The notes beneath the pieces are model-generated. The model made no database searches and was not told the DNA's origin. It saw nothing but the letters and a program-made list of their open reading frames with translations. DNA of 64,000 nucleotides, taken from positions 2,012,001-2,076,000 of the forward strand of contig NC_022792.1 of NCBI RefSeq assembly GCF_000504085.1. The letters are read 5' to 3'. Shown one piece after another: positions 8,645-17,703 of the stretch. How positions within the stretch are numbered: position 1 is the stretch's first letter; every line of letters begins with the position of its first letter. The DNA comes from Pseudothermotoga elfii DSM 9442 = NBRC 107921 (GTDB lineage Bacteria; Thermotogota; Thermotogae; Thermotogales; DSM-5069). The position numbers were made by a program, and so were the translations under genes.

Positions 8645-9654
8645 ATGATCACACCTTTCTCTCCAGGAACGATATCACCGATTATCCATGCGTTTTGACC
8701 CAGCTCATTTAATTTCCTCAAAAGATTCTCAACTTCATCTCTTTCTACCACCATCACAAACCCTATGCCCATATTGAAGGTTCTGTACATTTCTTTCGAA
8801 TCTATTTTTCCAAGACGCTGAATGATTTTAAAAATAACAGGAACTTCCCAGGAATTTTTGTCTATGCGAAACTCAAGACCTTCTGGCAAAATTCTGGGTA
8901 AATTCTCCAGCAAGCCACCACCAGTTATGTGTGCCATACCATGAATTTTATCGTTCAAGACATCAAGAACAGTTCTGACATAAATCTTTGTAGGGGTCAG
9001 CAATTCCTCACCTAATGTCTTTTTTAAATCACTTATATATTCATCAACCTTCATTTTCCCAAGCAAAACCTTCCTGACCAGAGAAAACCCATTGCTGTGC
9101 AACCCATTCGAAGCTAAACCAATCACAGCATCTCTTTGCTTTATTTTCGAACCATCCAGCAATTTTTCTCTTTCAACCACACCAACAGCAAAACCGGCAA
9201 GATCATATTCTTCTTCTTTGTACATATCCGGCATTTGTGCAGTTTCACCACCTATGAGTGCACAACCAGCCTGAGTACATCCCTCTGCTATACCTTTTAC
9301 AATCTGGCTAATTTTTTCAGGGATCAATTTACCAACAGCTATATAATCCAGAAAAAATAAGGGTCTTGCACCATGAACAAGTATGTCATTCACACACATA
9401 GCAACACAATCTATTCCAACGGTATCATGTTTATCCATCATGAAAGCAACCTTCAACTTTGTTCCAACTCCGTCCGCACCCGAGACCAGAACAGGTTGAC
9501 GCAAAGAATCATCAAGTTGAAAAAACGCACCAAAATTTCCAATATCGCCAAGAACACCATCTATGTGTGTTTGCCTGGCATATCTTTTAATCATCTGAAC
9601 TGAAAGGTCTGCTGCATCTATATCAACACCGCTATCTTTGTAGGTAAATCCCAC
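8641..9654 (-). CDS. purM: Phosphoribosylformylglycinamidine cyclo-ligase (AIR synthetase)
   Basis: About 337 residues. The opening TYKDSGVDIDA is the classic PurM signature; GADGVGTKLKVA, CVNDILVHGARPLFFLDY, GGETAQMPDMY and GLASNGLHSNG follow. It closes the imidazole ring, converting FGAM to AIR with ATP. The GTG at 9654 has GAGGTGAT four to five bases upstream, a site that contains the purF stop codon; a GTG three codons upstream is possible but would leave no spacing. Confidence 0.95.
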   Translation of the reverse strand: MGFTYKDSGVDIDAADLSVQMIKRYARQTHIDGVLGDIGNFGAFFQLDDSLRQPVLVSGADGVGTKLKVAFMMDKHDTVGIDCVAMCVNDILVHGARPLFFLDYIAVGKLIPEKISQIVKGIAEGCTQAGCALIGGETAQMPDMYKEEEYDLAGFAVGVVEREKLLDGSKIKQRDAVIGLASNGLHSNGFSLVRKVLLGKMKVDEYISDLKKTLGEELLTPTKIYVRTVLDVLNDKIHGMAHITGGGLLENLPRILPEGLEFRIDKNSWEVPVIFKIIQRLGKIDSKEMYRTFNMGIGFVMVVERDEVENLLRKLNELGQNAWIIGDIVPGEKGVII

Positions 9655-9659
9655 AGTAA

Positions 9660-11051
9660 TCACCTCTTTTCAAAAAGGTATTTTTTTCCTTTACGAGGTG
9701 CTTTCAAAGGATAATTGCCTGTGAAACAAGCCAGACAAAGATCTCTATCCTTCATACCAACTGCTTCAACTAATCCTTCTATGCTCAAGTAACCAACACT
9801 GTCAGCACCAACAAATTTTCTTATCGATTCTATATCATAGCTGGATGCTATTAATTCTTTTCTCGAAGAGGTATCTATACCAAAATAGCAGCTATACTTA
9901 ACTGGCGGTGAACTCACGCGAACGTGAACACTCCTTGCGCCACAATCTTTAAGCATATTCACAATCTGGCTCATCGTTGTCCCTCTGACGATAGAATCAT
10001 CAACCAAAACAACTTTCTTTCCATTTACCAGTTCTTTTAAGACACTGAGTTTCAGTTTCACTCCAAGGTTTCTTATTCTTTGGGAGGGCTGAATGAAAGT
10101 TCTTCCTATATAGCGATTCTTGATTAATCCCATTCCCACAGGTATACCTGTTCCATCTGAAAAACCTATGGCAGCAACATTTCCAGAATCTGGTACAGCA
10201 ACTACCAAATCCGCATCAACAGGATGTTCTTTCGAAAGGATCTTTCCTGCTTTCCATCGTGCCATGTAAACACTTACCCCATCGATAACACTATCTGGTC
10301 TCGCAAAATAAACAAATTCAAATATACACAGGGATTTTCTTTCGACACTTACATTGCAAGTTGACATACCAGATTTATCAAAAACAACTATTTCACCGGG
10401 ACAAACATCTCTCATAAAAGAAGCACCAATTGTATCGAGGGCAGCACTCTCAGAGGCAACAACATATGCGTCATTGTACGATCCTATGCACAGAGGACGA
10501 AAACCATGAGGATCTCTTACTGCGAGAAGTTTTTCTTTTGTCATTATCAGCAGCGAATAAGCTCCTTTTATTTTTTCTGTAAGCTGAATTGCAGATTCAA
10601 CTAAATCTGTGCCAGATTTTGCAATCAATGCGGCTATTACTTCACTATCAGTTGTCGTGTGAAACATGAATCCCTTTTTTTCAAGTTCTTGCCTTATTTC
10701 AAACGCGTTTATTAAATTACCGTTATGTACCACTGCAAGCTCACCAGAGTGATATCTTACAACCAGAGGCTGGGCATTATTGAGTGAATTACTGCCAGTA
10801 GTGGAATATCTGACATGCCCTACGGCGATTTTTCCAGTCAGATCTTCAAGATTCTTTTCATCAAAAACTTCTGATACTAAACCAAGTCCCTTGTGATATT
10901 TAATAGATCTCAAATCACTTACCGCAATCCCTGCACTCTCTTGGCCCCTGTGCTGCAGAGCAAAAAGTCCATAATAAACTGTTTTTGCAATAGAGCGGTC
11001 CATTCGAGATGAATATATTCCAAGTAAACCACAGGCCTCTTTAACTGGCAC
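9660..11051 (-). CDS. purF: Amidophosphoribosyltransferase (glutamine PRPP amidotransferase), Fe-S type
   Basis: 463 residues, Ntn-hydrolase plus PRTase domains. A short propeptide (VPVKEA) precedes Cys7, the N-terminal nucleophile after processing. RGQESAGIA and GHVRYSTTG mark the glutaminase; VVLVDDSIVRGTT is the PRPP loop. Cysteines in LCIFEF, YSCYFGID and CLACF occupy the positions that ligate the 4Fe-4S cluster in Bacillus subtilis PurF, so this should be the cluster-containing, oxygen-labile type. It catalyses the committed step of purine synthesis. The GTG start shares one base with the purL stop. Confidence 0.95.
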   Translation of the reverse strand: MPVKEACGLLGIYSSRMDRSIAKTVYYGLFALQHRGQESAGIAVSDLRSIKYHKGLGLVSEVFDEKNLEDLTGKIAVGHVRYSTTGSNSLNNAQPLVVRYHSGELAVVHNGNLINAFEIRQELEKKGFMFHTTTDSEVIAALIAKSGTDLVESAIQLTEKIKGAYSLLIMTKEKLLAVRDPHGFRPLCIGSYNDAYVVASESAALDTIGASFMRDVCPGEIVVFDKSGMSTCNVSVERKSLCIFEFVYFARPDSVIDGVSVYMARWKAGKILSKEHPVDADLVVAVPDSGNVAAIGFSDGTGIPVGMGLIKNRYIGRTFIQPSQRIRNLGVKLKLSVLKELVNGKKVVLVDDSIVRGTTMSQIVNMLKDCGARSVHVRVSSPPVKYSCYFGIDTSSRKELIASSYDIESIRKFVGADSVGYLSIEGLVEAVGMKDRDLCLACFTGNYPLKAPRKGKKYLFEKR

Positions 11052-13225
11052 TATTCATTCACCCGCTTTTCAAGAGATGTATAATATACCTCTCTGATTT
11101 CGTCGATGTTCAAATCAATCACCTTTTCTCCATCCACAGAGATGATAAATTTTTTACCAGCCACTCTTCCAATGACACAGATGGAAATGTTATTATCTTC
11201 AGCAATTTTTTTAAGAAGCGGAAGATTTTCTTTTTTGATTGTTACAATCATTCTCGACTGCTGTTCTCCAAAAAGTACAAAATCTCTTCTGATATTCGCC
11301 CTCAGATCACAGATAACTCCTATATTACCTAAAATAGAAGACTCCGCGAGAGATACTGCCAACCCTCCTTCCGAAAGGTCGTGCGCGGAACTGACGATTT
11401 TTTCCCTTATTGCTTTCAAACAAACCTGCTGAACTCGCTTTTCTACTTCCAGATCTATACTCGGTACTTTCCCATAATCGATGCCCCAGATAACCTTTGT
11501 ATATTCACACGCACTCTCAGAAAAATTTTCTCCGATGAGAACCACAAGATCTCCCTCATTTTTAAAAGCAGCATCACAAATGTAGCTGATATCTTCTATC
11601 AAACCAACCATTCCAATTACAGGCGTTGGATATATCTTTCTCTTCTTGCTCTCGTTGTAGAGGCTAACGTTCCCACTCACAATGGGTATCCTTAAAAATC
11701 TTGCAGCTTCAGCCATACCTTCAACAGCTCTTTTTAACTGGTAAGCAACCTTTGGATCATCTGGACTGGCAAAATTTAAGCAATCTGTTATACCAACCGG
11801 CATAGCCCCTGTGGCAACTAAGTTCCTGGCCGCTTCTGCTACAGCTATTTTTGCACCCTCATAAGGGTCGAGAAAACAATAAAAACCATTGCAATCTGTT
11901 GTAACAGCAATAGCCTTACTGCTACCTTTAATCCTAAGTACGGCAGCATCAGAACCAGGAAGCACTACTGTATTGATACCAACACGATGATCATATCTTT
12001 CATAAACAGACCTTCTACTGCAGATGTTTTCACTTGAAAGTAATTTGAGAAATGTTTCCTGCAAATTTTCTGGCTCCGGAACATCGGCGTTTCCCGAATT
12101 AACCCACTTCTCAAAACTCATCTCGACAACAGGCACTTTTTCTGTTAGCGCTTTTGTTGGTACCTGCGCGACAATCTTTCCATTCATTTTGACAGTGAAA
12201 AGCCCATCATCTGTTATAACGCCAATTTTTTGAGAATAGAGGTCCCAGCGTTGGAAAATCTGTTTTACTTCGTCTTCATATTCAGGTTTAACTACCAGAA
12301 GCATTCGTTCCTGTGATTCAGAAAGTACTATTTCATACGGTGTCATACCTTTTTCTCTCTGAGGAACGAAAGCAAGGTCTATCTCAATTCCTTTGTTTCC
12401 TCTAGAGGCTATCTCAGAACATGCAGAGGTTAGTCCTGCTGCGCCAAGATCCTGAACAGCCAAAACACCTTCAATCTTGATAGCTTCAAGACATGCTTCT
12501 ATCAGCAATTTTTCCATGAATGGATCCCCAACCTGGACGGAAGGCCTCTTTTCCTGGGATTTTTCAGAAAGATTTTCCGATGCAAAACTCGCTCCATGTA
12601 TTCCATCACGACCAGTCATAGCGCCAACGAGCATAACCGAGGCACCTGAAAATTGAGCTCTCGCAAACTTTATTTCATCTTTTTTTGCTATACCAACACA
12701 CATGACATTCACGATCGGATTATCTGTATAACAATCGTCGAAATAGATCTCTCCAGCAACCGTTGGAACACCTATGCAATTTCCATAATGTGCTATACCA
12801 GACACCACACCTGAGAAAAGATATTTCACTTTTGCACTTTTCAGATCACCAAATCTCAACGAATCAAGAAGTGCTATTGGCCTTGCTCCCATGGCAAATA
12901 TGTCCCTGACTATTCCGCCTATCCCAGTTGCTGCTCCTTGAAAAGGCTCGATTGCAGAAGGATGATTGTGACTTTCCATTTTGAAAACAATTACCAGATT
13001 ATCACCGATATCAACAACCCCAGCATTTTCTCCTGGTCCTTGAATCACTCTTTCACCACTTGTAGGAAGATCTCTGAGAAGGTGTTTTGTGTGTTTATAG
13101 CTGCAGTGTTCAGACCACATTACTGAAAACATACCGAGTTCTACTTCGTTCGGCTCACGATGAAGAAGCTCCACAATTTTCTCATATTCTTTATCAGTAA
13201 GCCCCAGATCTCTATGCGAAAGCAT
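11051..13225 (-). CDS. purL: FGAM synthase, large subunit (PurL, small form)
   Basis: 724 residues, the short PurL that needs separate PurS and PurQ. Markers are [62 protein letters not shown] and [13 protein letters not shown]. It uses ATP and ammonia from PurQ to convert FGAR to FGAM. The ATG lies inside the end of purQ (14-base overlap), and the stop overlaps the purF start, consistent with tightly coupled synthesis of complex subunits. Confidence 0.95.
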   Translation of the reverse strand: MLSHRDLGLTDKEYEKIVELLHREPNEVELGMFSVMWSEHCSYKHTKHLLRDLPTSGERVIQGPGENAGVVDIGDNLVIVFKMESHNHPSAIEPFQGAATGIGGIVRDIFAMGARPIALLDSLRFGDLKSAKVKYLFSGVVSGIAHYGNCIGVPTVAGEIYFDDCYTDNPIVNVMCVGIAKKDEIKFARAQFSGASVMLVGAMTGRDGIHGASFASENLSEKSQEKRPSVQVGDPFMEKLLIEACLEAIKIEGVLAVQDLGAAGLTSACSEIASRGNKGIEIDLAFVPQREKGMTPYEIVLSESQERMLLVVKPEYEDEVKQIFQRWDLYSQKIGVITDDGLFTVKMNGKIVAQVPTKALTEKVPVVEMSFEKWVNSGNADVPEPENLQETFLKLLSSENICSRRSVYERYDHRVGINTVVLPGSDAAVLRIKGSSKAIAVTTDCNGFYCFLDPYEGAKIAVAEAARNLVATGAMPVGITDCLNFASPDDPKVAYQLKRAVEGMAEAARFLRIPIVSGNVSLYNESKKRKIYPTPVIGMVGLIEDISYICDAAFKNEGDLVVLIGENFSESACEYTKVIWGIDYGKVPSIDLEVEKRVQQVCLKAIREKIVSSAHDLSEGGLAVSLAESSILGNIGVICDLRANIRRDFVLFGEQQSRMIVTIKKENLPLLKKIAEDNNISICVIGRVAGKKFIISVDGEKVIDLNIDEIREVYYTSLEKRVNE

Positions 13226-13916
13226 GATCTTTCCTCCGTTCTAAATACAGAGCAACTGATTCGAAAATTTTTTTGCCATTATCTGAACCAAGTAACTTTT
13301 CAGAACATCTTTCGGGATGAGGCATCAAACCAAAAACATTTCCATTTTTGCTAACTATACCAGCTATATTGAGAACAGAACCGTTCGGATTTGAATCTTC
13401 TGTGATATTTCCATTCCTGTCGCAATATCGAAGAACTATCTTATCCTCAATTTCTTTACAATGATCGAAATAGTAGTTTCCCTCTCCATGTGCTATATTC
13501 ATCTTGATTACTTCTCCCTCTGAATACGCTAATGTAAACGGGGTTTTATTATTATCAACACGCAAATACACATCATGACAATGAAATCTCAAATCTTTAT
13601 TTTTCATAAGCACACCTGGAAGTAATCCTGCTTCGGTCAATATTTGAAAGCCGTTGCATATACCAATAATCAAAACACCATTTTCTGCCGCTTTAGAAAC
13701 ACTTCTCATGACCGGTGAAAACCTCGCAATCGCCCCTGCTCTTAAATAATCACCGTAAGAAAACCCACCTGGAAGAACTATCAGATCAAACTCTTTTTCA
13801 TAAAAATGATCTTTGTGGAAAACATAATAACAATCAAAACCCATCACATACTTAAGGACATAAAAAGTATCCTTGTCACAATTAGATCCAGGAAAAACTA
13901 CGACGGCCGCTTTCAT
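13212..13916 (-). CDS. purQ: FGAM synthase, glutaminase subunit
   Basis: 234 residues, class I glutamine amidotransferase. The nucleophile Cys is in [23 protein letters not shown] is the PurQ signature, and [11 protein letters not shown] provides the His and Glu of the triad. It releases ammonia from glutamine for PurL. The ATG overlaps the purS stop (ATGA) and the end overlaps purL. Confidence 0.95.
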   Translation of the reverse strand: MKAAVVVFPGSNCDKDTFYVLKYVMGFDCYYVFHKDHFYEKEFDLIVLPGGFSYGDYLRAGAIARFSPVMRSVSKAAENGVLIIGICNGFQILTEAGLLPGVLMKNKDLRFHCHDVYLRVDNNKTPFTLAYSEGEVIKMNIAHGEGNYYFDHCKEIEDKIVLRYCDRNGNITEDSNPNGSVLNIAGIVSKNGNVFGLMPHPERCSEKLLGSDNGKKIFESVALYLERRKDHAFA

Positions 13917-14167
13917 TCTATTTCCTCCAGTGAGAGAACTCTGTATTCCTCTATCACAGGATTGGCAAGCAACTGTTCACACATTTGTTTAATTTGATTC
14001 TCGGCGTCCAACGGTGTTTGCGAGCTGATAAGAATTTCCACTAATCTGCCTATTTTCACATCTTTTACTGATACAAAGCCAAGATGATGCAAAGCTTGCT
14101 TGACGGCACTGCCCTGGGGGTCAAGTACGCCATTTTTGAAAGTTATTTGAATTTTTGCTTTGTACAC
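13913..14167 (-). CDS. purS: FGAM synthase, PurS subunit
   Basis: About 84 residues, normal length for Pur[19 protein letters not shown] and the helix [17 protein letters not shown] are typical. It bridges PurL and PurQ in the FGAM synthase complex. I place the start at GTG 14167: the sequence GTGAGGAGTGA just upstream is both the purC 3' end with its TGA stop and a good Shine-Dalgarno. An in-frame GTG five codons upstream would lie inside purC. Confidence 0.93.
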   Translation of the reverse strand: MYKAKIQITFKNGVLDPQGSAVKQALHHLGFVSVKDVKIGRLVEILISSQTPLDAENQIKQMCEQLLANPVIEEYRVLSLEEIE

Positions 14168-14171
14168 AAGC

Positions 14172-14876
14172 TCACTCCTCACTTATTCTTTTATAGATTT
14201 CCCAGTACGCCTGTTCAACATTTCCAAGATCCCTTCTGAATCTATCTTTATCAAGTTTTTCCCTTGTTGAACCATCCCAGAACCTGCAAGTATCTGGTGA
14301 AATCTCATCGGCAAGCAAGATTTTTCCATTTGCTCTGCCAAATTCAAGTTTAAAATCAACAAGGATTATGTTCTTTGACCCAAGAAAATTCTTCATAATT
14401 TCATTCACTTTAAGTGCTGTTTGCTCGATTCGGTTGAGCTCTTCCTCTGTTGCGAGTTCCATAGCAAGTGCATGGTAGCGGTTTATCATCGGATCTGATA
14501 ATTCATCGTTTTTATAACACAGTTCAAGCACAGTTTTTTTCAGAATAGTTCCTTCTTCAAGTCCAAGCCTTTTTGAAAGACTTCCGGCAGCTATATTTCT
14601 GACTATAACTTCTATAGGTATTATCCCCACGGCTCTGACGAGCATCTCTCTTTCACTCAACAACCTTACAAAATGGGTTTCTATACCATGTTTCTGGAGG
14701 AGTTCAAAAAAAATAGCCGAAATTTTGTTGTTCAGGACACCTTTATTGTTAATCGTACCTCGCTTCTTGCCATCAAAAGCGGTTGCGTCATCTTTGTACT
14801 CAATCACAAAAAATTCGGGATTATCGGTTTTGAAAACCTTCTTTGCTTTACCCTCATAAAGTATCTCTTTTTTCAT
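14172..14876 (-). CDS. purC: SAICAR synthetase
   Basis: 234 residues. Starts [14 protein letters not shown]; contains [43 protein letters not shown] and [13 protein letters not shown], all diagnostic. It joins aspartate to CAIR in an ATP-dependent step. The ATG overlaps the purE stop codon (ATGA). Confidence 0.95.
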   Translation of the reverse strand: MKKEILYEGKAKKVFKTDNPEFFVIEYKDDATAFDGKKRGTINNKGVLNNKISAIFFELLQKHGIETHFVRLLSEREMLVRAVGIIPIEVIVRNIAAGSLSKRLGLEEGTILKKTVLELCYKNDELSDPMINRYHALAMELATEEELNRIEQTALKVNEIMKNFLGSKNIILVDFKLEFGRANGKILLADEISPDTCRFWDGSTREKLDKDRFRRDLGNVEQAYWEIYKRISEE

Positions 14877-15358
14877 TGAGGTTCACCCCTTTTAAAATCT
14901 TCGTTTTTCTGAAGAACTCCTCTTCTCAGATCTTCTCTGTACTCTTTCAATTTTTCCCTTAACTTTGAACTATTCAAAGACAATATCTCAACCGCAAACA
15001 GAGCAGCATTTTTTGCGCTATCCACACCCATTGTTGCAACAGGTATTCCATCGGGCATCTGTACTATTGAAAATAGCGAATCAATTCCGCTTATGGAAGC
15101 AGAAAGAGGAACACCTATGACTGGTAGAGATGTCATTGAAGCGATCACTCCCGGCAGATGTGCCGCTTTACCAGCCATGGCTATTATCACAGAAAATTCT
15201 TTTTCCGCATTTTTTGCAAAATCCATAACTTCGAGTGGGGTCCTGTGGGCGGAAAGAATAAATATTTCATGGGCGAGCTCAAATATTCTCAGAGTATCAG
15301 AAGCCTGTCTGGCATGTTCTAAATCACTGCTGCTACCTACAACAATAGCAACTTTCAT
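14873..15358 (-). CDS. purE: N5-CAIR mutase, PurE
   Basis: About 161 residues, the size of a class I Pur[15 protein letters not shown] binds the phosphate, SAHRTP holds the catalytic His, and [19 protein letters not shown] and [11 protein letters not shown] follow. It produces CAIR. Class I PurE normally works with PurK, which is not in this window. The ATG at 15358 has GGAGGTG seven bases upstream; the longer open frame runs into the riboswitch terminator and is not used. It is the first gene of the operon. Confidence 0.95.
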   Translation of the reverse strand: MKVAIVVGSSSDLEHARQASDTLRIFELAHEIFILSAHRTPLEVMDFAKNAEKEFSVIIAMAGKAAHLPGVIASMTSLPVIGVPLSASISGIDSLFSIVQMPDGIPVATMGVDSAKNAALFAVEILSLNSSKLREKLKEYREDLRRGVLQKNEDFKRGEPQ

Positions 15359-15370
15359 GTGTCCACCTCC

Positions 15371-15405
15371 AAAATAAAAAATCGGTAGCAAAAGTCTCTA
15401 CCGAT
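15371..15405 (-). terminator. Riboswitch-controlled intrinsic terminator before purE
   Basis: On the minus strand an 8-bp stem (ATCGGTAG / CTACCGAT) with a 9-base loop is followed by a T-rich tract (TTTTTATTTT), ending 13 bases before the purE ATG. The 5' arm and loop (CGGTAGAGACTT, 15392-15403) are perfectly complementary to 15447-15458 of the purine aptamer, so the terminator and that alternative pairing are mutually exclusive. Confidence 0.85.
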
Positions 15406-15415
15406 AAAAGATAAG

Positions 15416-15489
15416 GCCCTTGTAGCCAGGACAGTTTACGGCTGTCCGGTAGAGACTTCCGAGCCCTATTCTCGGAATTATACAAGGGC
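15416..15489 (-). promoter_or_regulatory. Purine riboswitch, guanine class
   Basis: The minus strand folds into the purine aptamer. P1 pairs GCCCTTG (15489-15483) with CAAGGGC (15422-15416). J1/2 reads TATAAT. The P2 hairpin starts TCCGAG. J2/3 reads GTCTCTACC. P3 pairs GGACAG with CTGTCC. J3/1 reads GGCTA. The base equivalent to position 74 of the xpt aptamer is C (in GGC TAC), which in this family specifies guanine/hypoxanthine rather than adenine. With the downstream terminator this should be an OFF switch for the whole pur operon. A short hairpin (ATTCCCC/GGGGAAT, 15490-15509) precedes the aptamer. Confidence 0.9.
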
Positions 15490-15527
15490 ATTCCCCGTGG
15501 GAGGGGAATATTCACTTGTACATTCTG

Positions 15528-15536
15528 ATCATAACA
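15528..15536 (-). promoter_or_regulatory. Probable pur operon promoter (extended -10)
   Basis: On the minus strand TGT-TATGAT forms an extended -10 element about 40 bases upstream of P1 of the riboswitch. No convincing -35 hexamer is visible at 17 bases. Expected transcript start is near 15521, so the full aptamer would be in the leader. Confidence 0.55.
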
Positions 15537-15583
15537 CAAAATCTCCGGCCTTTTGCCTATTTTCAGAAATCAGAAAATTTCAT

Positions 15584-16369
15584 TTAACCTTTGAGCACAC
15601 ATATTGAAGAAGGCTCATTGATGAGCAAAGCAAGACTTTCAGAAATAGAAAATTCGAACCGTTCCTCTGCAGGTCCTATGAAACCTATTGATAAATCCTG
15701 ACCGAGTATTATTGAAGCATAGGCTTCAGAATCGCTCATCAAGACACCGCTATTTTTCAAAACAGGTGCTTTATAAATGCCTTTGATTATCATTGATAAG
15801 TGTTCATACTCCGTTTGATTGCCACTTTCATACCTTCTAAAAAGCAAATTGTATCTATCAGGTGAAAGTGCAAGCAAATAAGGCCCATGAAATCCGGCTT
15901 CATCGAGTTTTGTAACAGCCTCAATAACATCACTGGCGGCCTGCCCAACATTTTTCCAATCGCTGAGCTCCATAGAAATTGTCCCGGGCGCGCTGACAAG
16001 TCCGTGCGAATTAATTCCTTCGAAGATTAACCTGTCCTCTATGGTTGCACACTCCCTGACAGCAGTTATCAAATTTTTCAAATCAAGCGTGACACCTTCT
16101 CTTTCATAAGAAGCTATGTCCCTCTTAGAAATATTGAATGTTTTGTGGATGTAAAAGAGAGGAAGAGTTTTGTTAGAAAAAACCCCCGGCTCAATCTGCA
16201 CATCAGTTATGGAAATTTGCTTCAAACCAAGACCAAAAGGACCTTTAACAGAAAGAATTCTCCTTCCAACAAGTTGAGCTTTTGCGATATCTGTCATGGT
16301 CTCATTGAAAAGTTGCCAGAGTTTTGGATCAAACGGTGCATCTTCCTGCATCAGATATTTATTTGCCAT
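15584..16369 (-). CDS. Encapsulin nanocompartment shell protein (family 1, HK97 fold)
   Basis: About 261 residues, matching family 1 encapsulins (formerly linocin/bacteriocin-like). Recognisable segments are APFDPKLWQLFNETM near the N-terminus, GRRILSVKGPFGLG, RDIASYEREG (E-loop region), EDRLIFEGI, HGPYLLALSPDRYNLLFR and the C-terminal FSISESLALLINEPSSICVL. Copies self-assemble into an icosahedral shell that holds a cargo enzyme. The ATG at 16369 overlaps the cargo gene by 11 bases. Cargo is almost certainly the ferritin-like protein just upstream. Confidence 0.93.
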   Translation of the reverse strand: MANKYLMQEDAPFDPKLWQLFNETMTDIAKAQLVGRRILSVKGPFGLGLKQISITDVQIEPGVFSNKTLPLFYIHKTFNISKRDIASYEREGVTLDLKNLITAVRECATIEDRLIFEGINSHGLVSAPGTISMELSDWKNVGQAASDVIEAVTKLDEAGFHGPYLLALSPDRYNLLFRRYESGNQTEYEHLSMIIKGIYKAPVLKNSGVLMSDSEAYASIILGQDLSIGFIGPAEERFEFSISESLALLINEPSSICVLKG

Positions 16370-16709
16370 CTTTCTCACCGTCCTTTAAAGATCCTATGGT
16401 CGGCTCTTCGTTATTTTCCACCATCATTTCTTCAACTTCTTTTGCTCCCTCAGACATATACTGAGCTTCATCTTTCGTGAGAATCTCGAGGAGCTTCGTG
16501 AATTCACCAATATGGACTCTCTCTTCGTTTGCAATATCAATAAGAACTTTCTTTGCCAGAGGATGATCTGTCGCATCAGCATGTGCCATATAAAGATGAA
16601 CTGCTTCATGCTCGGCAGCAATATTCAATCTAATAGCCCTTATAAGTTCTGAAAGTGAGAGTTTTCTGTCTGGTACTTTTCCACTGAAAGGATTAACAAA
16701 TTCAGGCAT
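16359..16709 (-). CDS. Encapsulated ferritin-like protein (EncFtn cargo)
   Basis: About 116 residues. Two helices carry metal ligands of an encapsulated ferritin: EHEAVHLYM and EERVHIGEF. The Glu and ExxH residues form the di-iron ferroxidase site when two chains pair. The C-terminal tail after a Glu-rich linker ends EEPTIGSLKDGEKDGK; TIGSLK resembles the known encapsulin targeting peptide. It oxidises Fe(II) so that the shell can store mineral iron. The ATG at 16709 has GGAGGTGAAT upstream; it is the first gene of a two-gene operon with the encapsulin. Confidence 0.9.
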   Translation of the reverse strand: MPEFVNPFSGKVPDRKLSLSELIRAIRLNIAAEHEAVHLYMAHADATDHPLAKKVLIDIANEERVHIGEFTKLLEILTKDEAQYMSEGAKEVEEMMVENNEEPTIGSLKDGEKDGK

Positions 16710-16869
16710 GAGATTCACCTCCATCATATTTTTAACTAACATTGACATGGCATAATAATAATGAGTAATGCTAATTTAATAGCTCATATAAAGTATATCA
16801 CAGTCTGAAAAAATTACAGAAACTTTGCTCATTTCAAGGTTATGACATGGTGCAAAAGGAGGATCAAAA

Positions 16870-17703
16870 ATGCTGTTGAAATTCCAGAAAAATGAAATTA
16901 CAGAGTATTTTGTTTACTCAAAACTTTCAAAAATAGATAAGGCCAATTCAGATATTCTGCGCAAAATCGCACTTGATGAATTGAAACATTACGAGAAACT
17001 CAAAAGCAGAACAGGAAAAGAAGCAAAGCCAAATAATTTTAAAGTATTTTTCTATTTATTGATCGCAAAATTTTTGGGGATAACATTTGCACTGAAATTG
17101 ATGGAGCAAAATGAAGATAAAGCCCAGCTATCTTATAAGAAATCTAATGAGAAACTATTTGAAGAAATCATTAAAGACGAAGAAGAACACGAGAAAACTC
17201 TGCTTAGCTTGGTGAACGAAGAAAGAATCGAGTACATAGGCTCGATGGTACTCGGTTTGAACGATGCACTTGTTGAGCTAACGGGTGCACTTGCTGGATT
17301 AACTCTCGCTATTCAAAAAACTGCCATTGTTGCCCTTTCTGGTATAATCACTGGAATAGCAGCTGCCTTGTCAATGTCGGCATCGGACTATCTTTCGAGA
17401 AAATCAGAGGGCAGCGAGAAAAAACCTCTCAAATCTGCCCTGTACACGGGTATTGCCTATATCATCACTGTGTTATTTCTGACATTTCCGTATCTTGTAT
17501 TTGTAAATCCATTTGTTGCACTTGCAATGACGGTATGTAATGCTATTCTGGTGATATTTGTTTTTACTTTCTTCGTTTCAGTAGTGAAAGAACAAAATTT
17601 CAAGAAAAATTTTTTGGAAATGACTTCTATAAGTATGGGAGTAGCAGCTGTCTCGTTTTTCATAGGTCTTTTAGTGAAAAAATTTTTCAACATAGAGTTA
17701 TGA
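16870..17703 (+). CDS. Rubrerythrin/ferritin-like domain fused to VIT1/CCC1-type membrane domain (MbfA-like)
   Basis: 277 residues. Residues 1-115 form a four-helix rubrerythrin-like domain with ligands in EITEYFVY, DELKHYEKL and KDEEEHEKTL. Residues 125-277 are a VIT1/CCC1 domain with about five membrane helices and the signatures GLNDALVELTGALAGLT and AAALSMSASDYLSRKSEG. Proteins of this architecture move iron or manganese across the membrane. It is divergent from the encapsulin-ferritin operon with a 160-bp shared upstream region, so the locus looks like an iron-homeostasis unit. The ATG has AGGAGGATC upstream. The stop abuts the convergent pyrE stop (TGATCA). Confidence 0.85.
   Translation: MLLKFQKNEITEYFVYSKLSKIDKANSDILRKIALDELKHYEKLKSRTGKEAKPNNFKVFFYLLIAKFLGITFALKLMEQNEDKAQLSYKKSNEKLFEEIIKDEEEHEKTLLSLVNEERIEYIGSMVLGLNDALVELTGALAGLTLAIQKTAIVALSGIITGIAAALSMSASDYLSRKSEGSEKKPLKSALYTGIAYIITVLFLTFPYLVFVNPFVALAMTVCNAILVIFVFTFFVSVVKEQNFKKNFLEMTSISMGVAAVSFFIGLLVKKFFNIEL

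Noticed and set aside
16742-16775. TTGACA-N17 promoter for the rubrerythrin-VIT1 gene and Fur-like repeats (ATAATAATAATGAG)
   Set aside because: TTGACA at 16742 has only a poor -10 (GTAATG/TAATGC) and lies nearly 100 bases from the start; the AT-rich repeats do not form a convincing Fur or PerR box.
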